A DNA stretch of 64,000 bases from Phascolarctos cinereus (GCF_002099425.1 NW_018344126.1:4490501-4554500); one strand, 5' to 3'; shown: positions 10,403 to 21,239, counted from the stretch's first letter. Notes: a model not told the origin generated them from the sequence alone. Program-made: numbers and translations.

Positions 10403-13400
10403 TCATAGTTCATCATCACACAATGTTGCTGATACTGTGCACAATGTTCTCCTGATTCTACTCATTTCACTTTGCATCAATTTGTGCAAATCTTTCCAGG
10501 TTTTTCTGAAATCTGCCTGTTCATCATTTCTTCTTGCACAATAGTATTCATTGCATTTATACAGCTCAGCTTGTTTAACCATTTACTCAACTGATGGGCA
10601 TTCCCTCAATTTACAATATTTTGCCACCATGAAAAGGGCTGCTATAAATACATTTGCACATGTAGGTCCTTTCCTCTTTTTTATGATTTCTTTGGGACAC
10701 AGAGTTTATAGTGGTATTGCTGGATCAAAGGGTATGGATGGTTTGGTTGCCCTTTGGGCATAGTTCCAAATTGCTCTCCTGAATGATTGGATCAGTTCAC
10801 AACTCTGCCAACAGTGCATTAGTGTCCTAATTTTTCCACATCTTCTCCAACATTTATTACTTTCCTTTTTCATCATATTAGCCAATAATAGGTTGTGATA
10901 GGCAGGAGGTGGTGCCTCAGAGTTGCTTTAATTTGCATTTTTCTAATCAAAAGTAATTTAGAGCACTTCTTTATATGCCTATAGGTAACTTTGATTTCTT
11001 CATCTGAAAATTGCCTATTCTGTATGTTTTAACCGTTTGTCACTTGGGGAATGGTTTCTATTCTTACAAATTTAACTCAGTTCTCTATCTTTTTGAGAAA
11101 TGAGGCCTTTATCAGAGATATTTGCTGTAAAGATTGTTTCCCAGCTTTCTGCTTTTCTTCTAATCTTGGTTGCATTGGTTTTGTTTGTGCAAAAGCTTTT
11201 TAATTTAATATAATCAAAATTGTCTATTTTACATTTTGTAATGCTCTCTATCTCTTATTTGATCATGAATTGTTCCCTTCTTCATAGATCTGACAGGTAG
11301 ACTATTCTTTGCCCTTCTAATTTGCCTATAATGCCACCCTTTGTTTCTAAATCATGTATCCATTTGTACATTTTGAACTTATCTTGGCATATGGTGTGGG
11401 ATATTGGTCTATACCTAGTTTGTGTCCTGTTGTTTTCCTGTTTTCCCAGCAGTTTTTGTCAAATACAAAAAAGCTGAGTTCTTATACCAAAAGCTGAGGT
11501 CTTTCGGTTTACAAAACACTAGGTAACTATGGTCATTAACCACTTTGTCTTGTGTACCTAATCTACTTCACTGATCTACCACTCTATTTCTTAGCCAGTA
11601 TTAGATAGTTTTGATGATTACTGCTTTATAATATAGTTTGAGATCTGCTATTGCTAGACTACCTTCCATTGTATTTTTTCCATTAATTCTTTTGATATTC
11701 TTAAACTTTTGTTCTTCCAGATGAATTTTGTTGTTATTTCATCTGTCTTTATAAAATTTTTTTGGTAGTTTGGTTGGTATGGCACTGAATAAGTAAACTA
11801 ACTTAGATGTAATTATCATTTTTATTATATTGGCTTGGCCTATCTATTACCAATTGATATTTTTCCAATTGTTTAGGTCTGACTTTATTTGTGTGAAAAG
11901 TGTTTTGTAATTGTGTTCATATAATTCCTAGGTTTGTCTAGGCAGGTAGACTCCAAGGTATTTTATATTGTTTACACTTGTTTTAAGTGGAAATTCTCTT
12001 TTTATCTCTTACTGCTGGGCTTTGTTGGTCATATAAAGAAATGCTGATGATTCATGTGGGTTTATCTTACATCCTGCAACTTTGCTAAAGCTGTTAATTA
12101 TTTCAAATAGTTTTTTAGTTGATTCTGTAGGGTTCTCTAAGTATACCATCATACCATCTGTAAAGAGTGAAAGTTTTGTTTCTTCATTGCCTATTCTAAT
12201 TCCTTCAATTTCTTTTTCTTCTCTTATTGCTATAACTAACATTTCTAGTACTATATTGATGATAGTGGTGACAATGGGCATCCTCGCTTCACCTCTGATA
12301 TTTTTGGGAAGGCTTCTAGCTTATCCCCATTACAGATAATGCTTGCTGATGGTTTTTGACAGATGTTACTTATTTTAAGAAACACTCCCTGTATTCCTAT
12401 GCTCTCCATTGTTTTTAATAGGAGTGGGTCCTGTATTTTTTCAAAAGTTTTTCAGCATCTATTGAGATAATCATATGATTTTTGTTGGTTTTTTAAAATT
12501 TATATTGTCAATTATGTTGACAGTTTTCCTAATATTGAACCAACTGTGCACTACTGGTATAAATCCCACCTGAACATAGTGGATAATCCTGGTAACATAT
12601 TTCTGTAAATGTCTTGCTGGTATTCTATTAAAAATTTTTGTATTGATATTTATTAGAAAAATTGATCTATATTTTCTTTCTCTATTTCAGCTCTTCCTGG
12701 TTTAGGTATCAGCACCATATTTGCCTCATAAGAGTTTGGTAAGACTCATCTTCACTTGTTTTTCCAAATAGTTTATGTAATATTGGAATTAATTATTCTT
12801 TAAATGTGTAATATAATTGACTTGTGAACCCGTCTGGCCCTCGAGGGGGAAAGGGGTGTGTAATTTCTTAAGGAATTCACTGACAGCTTTTCAATTTCTT
12901 TCTCAAAAATGAGGTTATTTAGGCATTCTATTTCCTGATCAATTAATCTAGCTAATTTATATTTTTGCAAATATTCATCAATTTTGCTTAGATGGTCAGA
13001 TTTATTGGCATATAGCTAAGCAAAATATATCCTAATGATTGCTTCAATTTCTTCTTCATTGGTGGTGATTTTACCCTTTTAATTTTTGATACCAGATATT
13101 TTTTCTTCTTTTTCTTTTTTAAATCAAATTAACCAATGGCTTATCTATCTTTTTTTTTTCCATAAAACCAGCTCCCAGTTGTATTTATTAGCTCAATATT
13201 TTTTACTTTCAATTTTATTAATATCACCTTTGATTTTCAGGATTTCCACTGTAGCGCTCAATTGAGGATTTTTAATTTGTCCTTTTTTGTAGTTTTTTAA
13301 GTTGCACGCCCAATTCATTGATCTGCCATTTTTCATTTTGTTGATGTTAGAATTTAGAGAAATAAATTTTCCCCTAGGTACTGCTTCAGCTGCATCTCAT

Positions 13401-14246
13401 AAATTTTGGTATATTGTTTCATTGTTGTCACTCTCTTTAATGAAATTATTGATTGTTTCTATGATTTGTTCTTTGACTCACTTATTATTTAGGATTAAAT
13501 TATTTCATTTCCAATTAATTTTTAATCTATCTTTCCACTGCCTTTTCTTTAAAGTAATTTTCATAGCATTATGATCTGAAAACAATGCATTTAATATTTC
13601 TGCCTCTCTACATTTGGTTTTGAGGATTTTATGCCCTAATACGTGGTCAGTTTTTATGTAGGTGCCATGTGCTTCTGAGAAAAAAAGATTGTTCACATTT
13701 ACTTTTCTCCAAAGGTCTTTCATATCCAACTTTTCTAATATTCTATTCACCTCCTTAGTTCTTTTCTTGTTTATTTTTTGGTTGGATTTCTCAAGTTCTG
13801 AGAGGGGACAGTTGAAGTCCCCTAGTATAGTTTTGCTATCTATTTCTTCCTGTAAGTCACTTAACTTCTCTTTTAAGAATTTTGATGCTATAGCACTTGC
13901 TGCATATATGCTTAGTATTGATATTACTTCATTGTCTATGGCACCTTTTATCAAGATATAGTTTTCTTCCTTATCTCTTTTAATTAGGTCTGTTTTGCTT
14001 TTGCTTTGTCTGAGATCAGGATTGCTACTCCTGCTTCTTTTACTTCAGCTGAAGCATAATAGACTTTGCTCCAGCCCCTTATCTTTACTCTAGTGGTGTG
14101 TGTCTCTCTGATTAAAGTGTGTTTCTTGTAAACAACATATTGCAGGATTCTGGTTTTTGATCTAATCTATCTGTTTCCGTTTTATGGGAGAGTTTGTTCC
14201 ATTCACATTCCCAATTATGATTACTGACTGTATTTCCCTCCATCAT
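10403..14246 (-). pseudogene. L1 ORF2 (endonuclease-reverse transcriptase) pseudogene
   Basis: Span of about 3.84 kb, matching the usual ORF2 length. Near 14190-14230 a frame gives GNVNGTNSPIKRKQI, the counterpart of the ORF2 N-terminus LNINGLNSPIKRH. The endonuclease end (13505-13954) shows LGDFNCPLS (catalytic GDFN), the TDHVLGHK segment and FSDHNAMKI (catalytic SDH). The RT active-site region (12009-12281) reads LSLFTDGMMVYLENPTES; the expected FADDM has become FTDGM, so the metal-binding Asp pair is lost. The C-terminus ends SRIRRTLCTV..TLCDDEL, the usual RIRRAFYTVIAILFDEEL form. Stops and frame changes split it into many short frames. Confidence 0.85.
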
Positions 14247-14719
14247 GTTTTTCCTTTCGTTTGTCCTTTCTCTCCCTTCACCTTTTCCCTCCTCAATAAT
14301 ATTTTGCTTCTGTCTACTGCCTTCTTGGGTCTGCCCTCTCTTCTGTCAGTTTCTCCTGCCCCATCCCACTTTACTTAATCTCTTCTCCTCTTACTTTCCT
14401 GTATGATAAGATAGATTTCTACATCCAACTGATTGTGTATATTATTCCCCCTTTGAGCCAATACTGATCAGAATAAGGTTTAAGCAATGTCTGCTGGCTA
14501 CCCTCCTATCTTTCCCTTCACTGTAATAGTTTTTTTATGCTTCTTCGTGCAAAATAATTTACTCCATTCTAACCTTCCCTTCCTTCTGCACTAAGCATAC
14601 CTTTTTCTCATCCCTTAATTATTTTTTTAATGTAATTCCCTCAAATTCACCTTATACCTGTATCCTCTGTCTATGTATATTCCTTCTAGTTATTCTATTA
14701 ATGATATAATTTTTTTTTT

Positions 14720-14846
14720 CAGTCAAAGACAAGGTTTATTAGAACATCCATCACATTGGACAGACTCTTAAGGAGTCTGAACATTAGTGAGCTATTGGCT
14801 AGATTATAAGAATCTGAGCTGTGGCTAGATTTTAAGAATCCAAGTC
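14720..14846 (-). terminator. 3' R region with poly(A) signal
   Basis: Second R copy. On the element strand AATAAA (14740-14735) is followed 15 bases later by the junction with the poly(A) run, the normal signal-to-cleavage distance. The A run is seen as T at 14711-14719. Confidence 0.75.
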
Positions 14847-15182
14847 CCTTAATGGAGACAAGATGGACCTTATATACAGAAAGACTATGAGAGGGATCTA
14901 GGAGTGTCCAAGTAGTCTGGGGGTGGGGGGGAGACTGTCAGGTAATAGTATTCCAGGGACCTGGCCAAGGGAGAATGGAGCCTAGATAGGATTAAAGGTT
15001 GCCATAGGGAGGTAAGACAATGGAGGGCTAGGCTAGGTTAAGGGCAACAGAATCAGGAGGTTTGGCATAGCCACTATGAAAGGCCAGTTGATGGGATCAT
15101 AATTGATAGGAACTCCAGAGATTTGGTCATGTGGGAAAGGCCAGGGTTTTTCCTTTTTGGGGTCTAGATCCCATCCTCATCA
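14847..15182 (-). promoter_or_regulatory. U3 with TATA box
   Basis: About 336 bases beginning TG after the polypurine tract. TATATAAG lies at 14876-14869, and the R region begins about 31 bases after its first T, the normal TATA-to-start spacing. This independently places the R start where the retrocopy's 5' end begins. The promoter is an old relic. Confidence 0.7.
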
Positions 15183-15183
15183 A

Positions 15184-15192
15184 TCCCCCCTC
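15184..15192 (-). other. Polypurine tract
   Basis: GAGGGGGGA on the element strand, directly before a TG that opens U3. This is the standard polypurine tract and LTR edge arrangement. Confidence 0.65.
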
Positions 15193-16907
15193 AAACAAAT
15201 GGGACCCAAATTCTTTTGGGGTAATGGACAAAAGTCTTGGCTTGCTTCCTGCTGGCAAGGGGCGTAGAGCTGTCCCTGACTCGAGGGTGTCCCAAAGAGG
15301 AAGCTGACTGGAACCAAACACAGACTGCATCCAGGGAATGATGGGGGGGACATTCACTGGTACCTGCTGTTTGCTACCAACTGTCCGTGAATGGCCTATA
15401 GTCTGGAAGACACAAATCTGACAGAAAAGACTGCAGGGCCCAGGTGTGACAGGATGAAACATCCTTAACTCTGTTTGGATTCAGATAATTCAGTTTTCCA
15501 ACCATGCTGTATGAAATCTACCTCATAGCCAGACTCAGGAATACCCAGGTGGGTAACATTCCTTTTCAAAGGAACATAATAGGGAAACCGAACCAGGAGG
15601 ATCAAATTTTAGACTGAGGCTAATATTGTCCTCTCAGCTTTTCCTGATGCTGACTTCCCACCAGTATCACATTCTCTGAGTAGCTTGTGGCATTTCTCAG
15701 ATGGTGGATTATTGATTATAGATGGAATATTATGATCCATCAGACAACTCAAAATAAAATCCTAAGAGCTTTTGTCCCACACAGCAAATTTCACTAATCA
15801 CAGCTAAAGAAAAAACTTCCAGTATTTACATCTCAAACTTAAATTTGTCCTGGTGTAAAAGTCAATCATTAGAGATTTCTATACACTTGCAAATTCTCAG
15901 CAAGTCATACATAAGCTAAACAAGCTTTTTATCTAGTTTACACATTAAAACAATAACCAACAATAGCCAAATTATTTTAGTGGTAACCAAATTATGAAAA
16001 GTTGCTTGACATAACTGATACAAAAAGTTCACCAATTTGAAACTTGAAACAAACCCATTACCAATCAGGTGACTTCAGTTTTGTTAAATGCATTTCCAAA
16101 TTACTTCACACAGAGAATCAACATCTCATCATTAACACTTAACACTACAAATTTAAAAGAGTGTGCTTACCCAAGTTTTGAGGCTAGCTTCATTACCTCG
16201 AGTAGGATGTGCTGAACCCGGGTGATGCTTCCAGGCAAAGGTTGCCCTAGGACCCAAGGCCAGGGGTGGGGGTGGGGAGTGTCAACACCATAGCTTCTGC
16301 CCCTTCCCCCTCCTTCCTTTCCTAGGTGGGGGGGTAAAATCAAAGGTGAGGGGTAAAGGGTAAAACTCTCTTCTCCTATGAGAGGTTAACAGATATCCTC
16401 TTGACTGAAGCAGTGGGAGTGGGAGAAAAGAGTGACCAGAGTTGTAAGGAGGAGTTCCAAACTCCTTAATGATCACAATCACAATCACAAAACCTCCAGA
16501 ATCTGCCAAGATATGTTTAGCTACTCTAACTTCCCCTTGTAACCTCCATGAAGTAGAATTCAGAGGTGTAGAGGGAAGGGAGTAAGTAAGCCTCAGGGAA
16601 CCAAAAAGCAACCGTAGCTTTCCCCCATTCTCTAGTGCCGAGAGAACTGACAGAATTGGGCATATACTTCTAGATAGGGTGTCTGTCCTTGTATACCCAG
16701 GTCCATTGCCTCAAACCAACCCAGTGGACTAAGAGCCTGAGAGCATCAGGCTGAGTGTGAGACAGCCTCATAACTGTCTGCCCGAAAAGCGCCTCCAAGC
16801 CTTGGTGCTTGGAGAGCAACCCCCAACTGCAGAGCAAGAAAGGAGGTGTGGGGGGGAGGCTTATGTACTTTCCAGTTTTGACTACAGAAGAACTTGGGGT
16901 TAGGCAA
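15193..16907 (-). other. Internal region of the LTR-element fossil
   Basis: About 1.7 kb between primer-binding site and polypurine tract. Some open frames remain (for example 16282-16611 and 15127-15462 on the minus strand), but I recognise no gag, pol or env motif in them. It is a broken fossil, and its shortness against a full element suggests a spliced or internally deleted source RNA. Confidence 0.5.
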
Positions 16908-16927
16908 TTTCCCCCTACAGGCCACCA
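16908..16927 (-). other. Primer-binding site, tRNA-Ile-like
   Basis: On the element strand: TGGTGGCCTGTAGGGGGAAA. The complement of the 3' end of vertebrate tRNA-Ile(AAT), with CCA, begins TGGTGGCCCGTACGGGGAT; the match is about 16 of 18. Position just after U5 CA fits. tRNA-Ile priming is used by some class I (gamma-like) ERVs. The tRNA sequence is from memory. Confidence 0.65.
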
Positions 16928-16930
16928 AAA

Positions 16931-17018
16931 TGTTGAGGTTTAGGCATTTGGGGGTGCTGGGACTGCAAAATCACAACACATGGGTTCTGCCCAAAAGAAT
17001 TTGACCCAAGCCCCCTTT
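16931..17018 (-). repeat. U5 of the LTR-element retrocopy
   Basis: Between R and the primer-binding site. It ends in CA on the element strand ('cctcaaca', 16931-16937), as retroviral U5 does, three bases before the primer-binding site. U5 occurs only once, as expected for an RNA-derived copy. Confidence 0.7.
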
Positions 17019-17144
17019 CAGCCAAAGGCAAGGTTTTTTAGAACATTCATCATATTGGGCAAGCTCTTAAGGAGTCTGAATGTTACTGAGCTATTGGCTA
17101 GATTATAAGAATCTGAGCAGTGGCTAGATTTTAAGAATCTAAGC
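17019..17144 (-). repeat. 5' R region of the LTR-element retrocopy
   Basis: About 125 bases that match the copy at 14720-14846 in order and length ('gctattggctagattataag', 'gctctta'-'aaggagtctga'). It starts at the retrocopy's 5' edge, where the promoter of an intact LTR would start transcription. Confidence 0.8.
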
Positions 17145-17251
17145 TAATGGTACAATTTTTAAGAATTACTAGTATCATCTTCCCATGTAGGGATGTAAAC
17201 AGTTCAGTTCCATTGAGTCCCTTGTATTTTCTTTTCCCTTTCCCCCCTTTT

Positions 17252-18274
17252 TTAGGCTTCTCTTGGATCTTCATATTGAAGATCAAATTTTCTGTTCAAT
17301 TCTGTTCTTATGAAAGCTTGAAATCCTCCTATTTCATGAAATGACCATTCCCCCCCCCAAAAAAAAGTATTATACCTAATTTCACCAGGTATGTGATTCT
17401 TGAGTTGTAGTCCTAGATCCTTTGCCTTCTGGAATATCATGTTCCATGACCTCCAATTTTTTAATGTTGAAGCTGCTGAGTCCTGTGTAGTTCTGATTGT
17501 GGCTCCCTGATATTTGATTGTTTCTCTCTGGCCACTTGAAGTATTTTTTTCCTTGACCATCTGATAGTCCTCAAATTTCACTATAATATTCCTTGGAGTT
17601 TTTACTTTGGGATCTCTTTTCTGAGGTGATTGGTGGATTCTTTCAATGACTATTTTGCTCTCTGGTTCCAGGATCTCAGGGCAGTTTTCCTTGATAATTT
17701 CTTGAAAGATGCTGTCCAGGTCCTCTTTTTGATTATGGCTTTTAGGTAGCTCAATGATTCTGCCATTGTCTCTCCTGGATCTATTTTCCAGGTCAGTCAC
17801 TTTTCTAATGAGGTATTTTAAATTTTCTTCTTTTTTTCCATTCTTTTGAATTTTTTGGATTGATTCTTGATGTCTCATGGAGTTGTTAGCTTTCACTTGT
17901 CCAATTCTAACTTTTTCCTCAGTTAGCTTTTATACTTCCTTTTCCATTTTGCCAATTGTACTTTTTAAGGAATTGTTTTCTTCAGTGGATTTTTGTATCT
18001 CCTTTTCCATTTGGCCAATTCTACTTTTTAAGCAGTTATTTTCTTTTTCCGAGCTATTAACTCCTTTTTCATAATTCTCTTGTATCTCTCACTTCTTTTT
18101 CCATTTTTTCTTTTACCTCTCTTATATGATTTTGAGCTCCTTTTTGAGGTATTCTATGAGTTCTTTCTGGGCTTGAGGCCACTTCTCTTTTTTGAGGGGA
18201 TTTTGCCCATAGGTGTTTTGACATTGTTATTCTATGGTGAGATTCTTTTTTTTGTTGTTTTTTTTTTGGCTCAT
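17252..18274 (-). pseudogene. L1 ORF1 (RNA-binding protein) pseudogene
   Basis: ORF1 starts at ATG 18274 (MSQKKQQKK..., basic N-terminus). The N-terminal coiled-coil part (17900-18240) is disrupted. The C-terminal 214 residues (17252-17896) stay open: LENRSRRDNGRIIELPKS (RRM start), FQEIIKENCPEIL, IVIERIHQSPQKRDP, PRNIIVKFEDYQ, then the C-terminal domain ASTLKNWRSWNMIFQKAKDLGLQ, ending FDLQYEDPREA. This is the L1 ORF1p order (coiled coil, RRM, CTD). ORF1p normally coats L1 RNA as a trimer. A fragment of the same ORF1 lies at 50.9-51.9 kb. Confidence 0.85.
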
Positions 18275-19008
18275 TTTTTAAAGCCTTTTCCCTTTCTTTT
18301 AAATTTTAACTCTGCATCCAGAGTAGAAGGGGCAGTATCTCAGGCTTCTTGTGCGAGGGTCTACAGGCCTTGTATATTTACCTGGTGCTACAATGATGTT
18401 TCCCTGAGGCCAATGGGGGACCCTCATGTCTGGTGCTGCAGTGATGGGATGGTGTGGGGGATGGCTGGCACTGCTGGAGGCCTTAGAGGTCTGGCAGCTT
18501 ACCTAGCGCTGAGCCAGGGTCCTGGTGCTGGTTTCTGGCATGTGCTGAGGCTGGTGGGGTGTTTCTGCATTTCCATGGGGCTACACTGAAGCATGTGGTG
18601 GTCTAGCCCCTTGGAGGTTGCCTGTTTTTGCCCACAGCTATGCTGAAATACATGGAAGTTCTTGGAGCTGGAGTCTCACCATTCCCCTGGCTATGCTGAG
18701 ACATGTGGGGGTTACTGCTGTTGACATTTTCCTGCTCCATTGTGTTGGGTTAGAGATCTACTGCTGGGCCTTGTTGCTGGCTTGCTGGGACACTTCTTGT
18801 CCTGGACTGTGCTCCCCTTTTATCCAAGTGAGACAGACCTTTCCTGCTGATCTTCTAAGTTTCGTGGTCTAAAATGTTGTTTCACCCTGTCTTTTTGCTG
18901 ATTCTTCTATTCCAGGATTTGTTTTGGGGTACTATTTTATAGTTGTTTGGGGGGTGAATATGGGAGAGTTACAATGATTTACTGCTTATTCTACCATCTT
19001 GGCTCCTG
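18275..19008 (-). other. L1 5'UTR
   Basis: About 730 bases upstream of ORF1. On the plus strand it is T/G/C-rich with recurrent 'tgctg' and 'ggcac' words and ends 'ctaccatcttggctcctgg'. Its complement starts ccaggagccaagatggtag; an independent L1 5' end at 50.1 kb has 'gaagccaagatggcagag'. The open frames at 18080-18589 and 18618-18872 are chance antisense frames. Confidence 0.7.
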
Positions 19009-19039
19009 GAAATCAATCTCAATATGTATAATATTATTT

Positions 19040-19290
19040 ACCATAATTTAGTATAGAGAATAAGCACTTGAATTCAGGAAAACTAGGTCCTATTGGCTAC
19101 TGCTATTTATCTGTGTGATCTTTGACAAGTCATTGCCATTCTGGGTGTCATGGTTTTCATCTGTAAAACACAAGATTTACACTAAATTATCACAGTTTCA
19201 CAGAATTTTAGAGTTGGAAGGGAATTTAGTGCCCATCTAGTCCAATCCATACTTGAGAAAGAATCTCCTTAGCTATTCTTCAATATGCCT
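19040..19290. repeat. MIR (+) then L3/CR1-like piece (-)
   Basis: 19050-19185 reads in MIR sense order: 'gcacttgaattcaggaaaac', 'tatctgtgtgatctttgacaagtca', 'catctgtaaaacac'. 19195-19290 has 'cacagaattttagagttggaagg' and 'cccatctagtccaatcc', the antisense lead-in seen in CR1/L3 and THER copies. Both are decayed. Confidence 0.6.
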
Positions 19291-20535
19291 TGTTGATTTA
19301 GCCTGCCCTCACTTCTCCAGTCTACAAGAATTATTCTGGGTTCAGTTCAGAGATGCAACCAATGTCCCTGGGCAAAACACAGCTGCAAATTCTTTCCTTA
19401 AAGAACAAAGTAAGAAAGATTCTGTAGTCTCAGTCTTTTTCTTCGTATTTGTAACCCCAGAGCTTAGCACAGTTCTTGGAAGATAGTATGGATTTAAATC
19501 AAGGGTGACTCTGATATTGGAGACTTGGTTGACTGGAACTATGGTAGAGCCCTTGAGAGAAATAGCAAAGTTAGGAAGAGGGGTAGGTTTTTATAAGGAT
19601 GGTATTGGAAAAGCCCTTAAAAGCAATGTGTTCTCTCAAAACAATGAGAAAAGTCAGGACAAAATCCCAGCTCAAAAATCCATGACTGTAACTTTTCCCA
19701 TTAGTCCTAGTCTTGCCTTAAAATGGATACTGCCTCCTGAACAGTTTATTTTTATTATATAAGATTTTCTTCTTCTATTTCTCTTTGTTAATGGAATACT
19801 ATGTTATCTTCTTAGCTTTAAAAACCCTACTGGAGCACACCTTTCTCTAATCCACAAGTCCTTTCTTATAAACTTCCACTATTAAATTGAGTTAGACTCT
19901 TCCTTTGGTGTTCAGGTTGTGCATAATGCTGAGGCTGAAGTTGGGAAAAGGCACAAGTCTTGTCTTAAATAGTCCAATTTCGGGACCCAGAAGTTCCCAA
20001 ACCTCCTCAATACTTCTGTTACATTCTCCTTGAAATCAGGTACTTAAAAAGAGACAAAGTCTTTTATTTCACTATTAGAGTTGAGGCTTGACTTCAAAGT
20101 CACAGTAAAGTACAAACTTTTGAACCCTGATTTTCTGAGCACAGCTTTTTAAGATGAGGACAAAGAATACAAGGTATCATGTACCTGAAGGAGGAAGAAG
20201 AGGAGGTACCAGCAGTGGGGTGGGGAAAGAAACTGAAGATAAACTTGACCTATTTCACAATTTTTGTCTATGGACATGTTTGTGAGTTTATTTCTCAGGT
20301 ATGAAAGTCTTTCTTTGTTATGTGGCTAGAGGCTGTGACTTTACAAGGGCAAATCAGGAGAGAAAATCTACATAGACTAACCATTACTGGAAAAGCAACA
20401 TGCATGTCCTAAATTTTTAGAACCGTAGAATCACAAGGAAACATAGACAAGAAATGCAGGTACTGAAAAGTCATGGGGCTCTGCTCTGTGGGACAGAAGG
20501 GAGTATTTGAATTGATGAGAACATGGATACTCTGA
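19291..20535. other. No gene; mostly unassigned
   Basis: No coding exon or structured RNA is recognised. 19440-19490 ('tttgtaaccccagagcttagcacagttcttgg') looks like an L2 3' tail on the plus strand. The open frames at 19253-19486 and 19505-19762 have no domain. Confidence 0.4.
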
Positions 20536-20539
20536 GGCA

Positions 20540-20940
20540 GACTAATCATTCATTCACTCACCATAATTTATTCATTAGTTGGGTACCTTTAGTGCACAAG
20601 GCATGGGGAAAAACAATGGAGATAAAAGGAATGACACAATATCCTTGCACTCAGAGAACTTACAGTTTTATAGGGAAGATGAGACATGTCAACAAATAAC
20701 TATGACACAGGTAGAATGTGGAAGTATAGTCAGAAAGGTCCACCTCATTACTAGTTGTAGGAAGCAGGGATCACTTCATGAAAAAGGTGGCACTTGGGTC
20801 ATGGAAGAAGGGGAAAAGTTGCATTAGCAAAGTTGGGGGCAAAAGGGCATTCCAAATAGAAGGAACACTGTCAATAAAGGCATAGAGGTTAGGAAAGTAC
20901 AGGGCACATTTAGAGAATAGTAAATAATCAAAACTGACCA
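20540..20940 (-). mobile_element. L2 LINE 3' region
   Basis: Antisense L2: 'attcattcactcaccataattt', 'gcacaaggcatgggg', 'ccttgcactcagagaacttacag', later 'aaggtggcacttgggtcatg' and 'gcattccaaatagaagg'. The word order matches the long antisense L2 at 58.4-59.1 kb. The frame at 20579-20827 is antisense chance. Confidence 0.65.
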
Positions 20941-20944
20941 GAGG

Positions 20945-21215
20945 CAAGCTAATAATGACAATAGCTAGCATTTATATAGTATTTTAATGTTTTCAAAGAG
21001 CTTTACAAACATCTTTTTATCCTCCCAATAATTTTGTGAGGTAGATTTTTTTTATTATCCTCACTTTACAGATGGGTAAACAGAGGCAGAGGTTAAATGA
21101 TGCACAGGATCATATATCTAGTAAGTATATGAAAGTAGATTTCAACTTGCATTTTCCTGACTCCAAGTTGAGCACTCAATCCACTATAATGTGTCATTGA
21201 AGAGCAAAGAGTAGA
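20945..21215 (-). repeat. MIR SINE
   Basis: Near-complete antisense MIR: 'aatagctagcatttatatag', 'caaagagctttacaaac', 'ttatcctcactttacagatggg', 'gcagaggttaaatgatgcac' and 'gagcactcaatccactataatg'. Confidence 0.8.
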
Positions 21216-21239
21216 TCAGGAGTGAAGAATCATAGATTT

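Larger units (their letters stand above)
14715..17160 (-). mobile_element. LTR-retroelement fossil, retrocopied by L1
   Basis: An element of about 2.4 kb lies between imperfect 16-base target duplications (about 14699-14714 and 17145-17160, 'taatgatataattttt' type). It is on the minus strand. Its order is R, U5, primer-binding site, a short internal part, polypurine tract, U3, R, then a poly(A) tail (T run at 14711-14719). An integrated provirus would have U3-R-U5 at both ends. Starting at R and ending at R plus poly(A) is the layout of the RNA itself, and the duplications end in T runs as for L1 endonuclease. So L1 machinery copied an LTR-element transcript here. The PBS suggests an ERV class I-like family primed by tRNA-Ile. 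The internal part (about 1.7 kb) is far shorter than a provirus and looks broken; it may descend from a spliced or deleted transcript. It is younger than the L1 it sits in. Confidence 0.8.
10023..19008 (-). mobile_element. Near full-length L1 LINE, interrupted
   Basis: Reading the minus strand from 19008 to 10023: a 5'UTR starting with the 'ggagccaagatgg' motif common at marsupial L1 5' ends, ORF1, a long spacer, ORF2, a 3'UTR, and an A-rich end ('gggaaaaaaataaaa'). Without the 2.4 kb LTR-element insert and its duplicated target bases, the L1 is about 6.5 kb, the usual full length. It is dead: ORF2 is broken in many places. Target duplications are unclear. A 12-base match, 'aaatcaatctca', touches the 5' end (19010-19021) and recurs at about 9853-9864, some 160 bases beyond the apparent 3' end. 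Confidence 0.85.

Noticed and set aside
12082-14378. Plus-strand hydrophobic frames (85-99 codons)
   Set aside because: Antisense shadows of L1 ORF2.
16282-16611. 109-codon minus-strand frame as a host gene
   Set aside because: It lies inside the LTR-element fossil and has no host-gene motif.
14699-17160. Ordinary provirus with short 125-base LTRs
   Set aside because: The terminal repeats lack U3 and U5, one end has a poly(A) tail, and the duplications are 16 bases long and T-ended, all fitting an L1-made RNA copy better.
18080-18872. 169- and 84-codon plus-strand frames with hydrophobic stretches, like a membrane protein
   Set aside because: They are antisense to the L1 ORF1 N-terminus and 5'UTR; the hydrophobic look comes from the T-rich complement of Lys/Glu codons.
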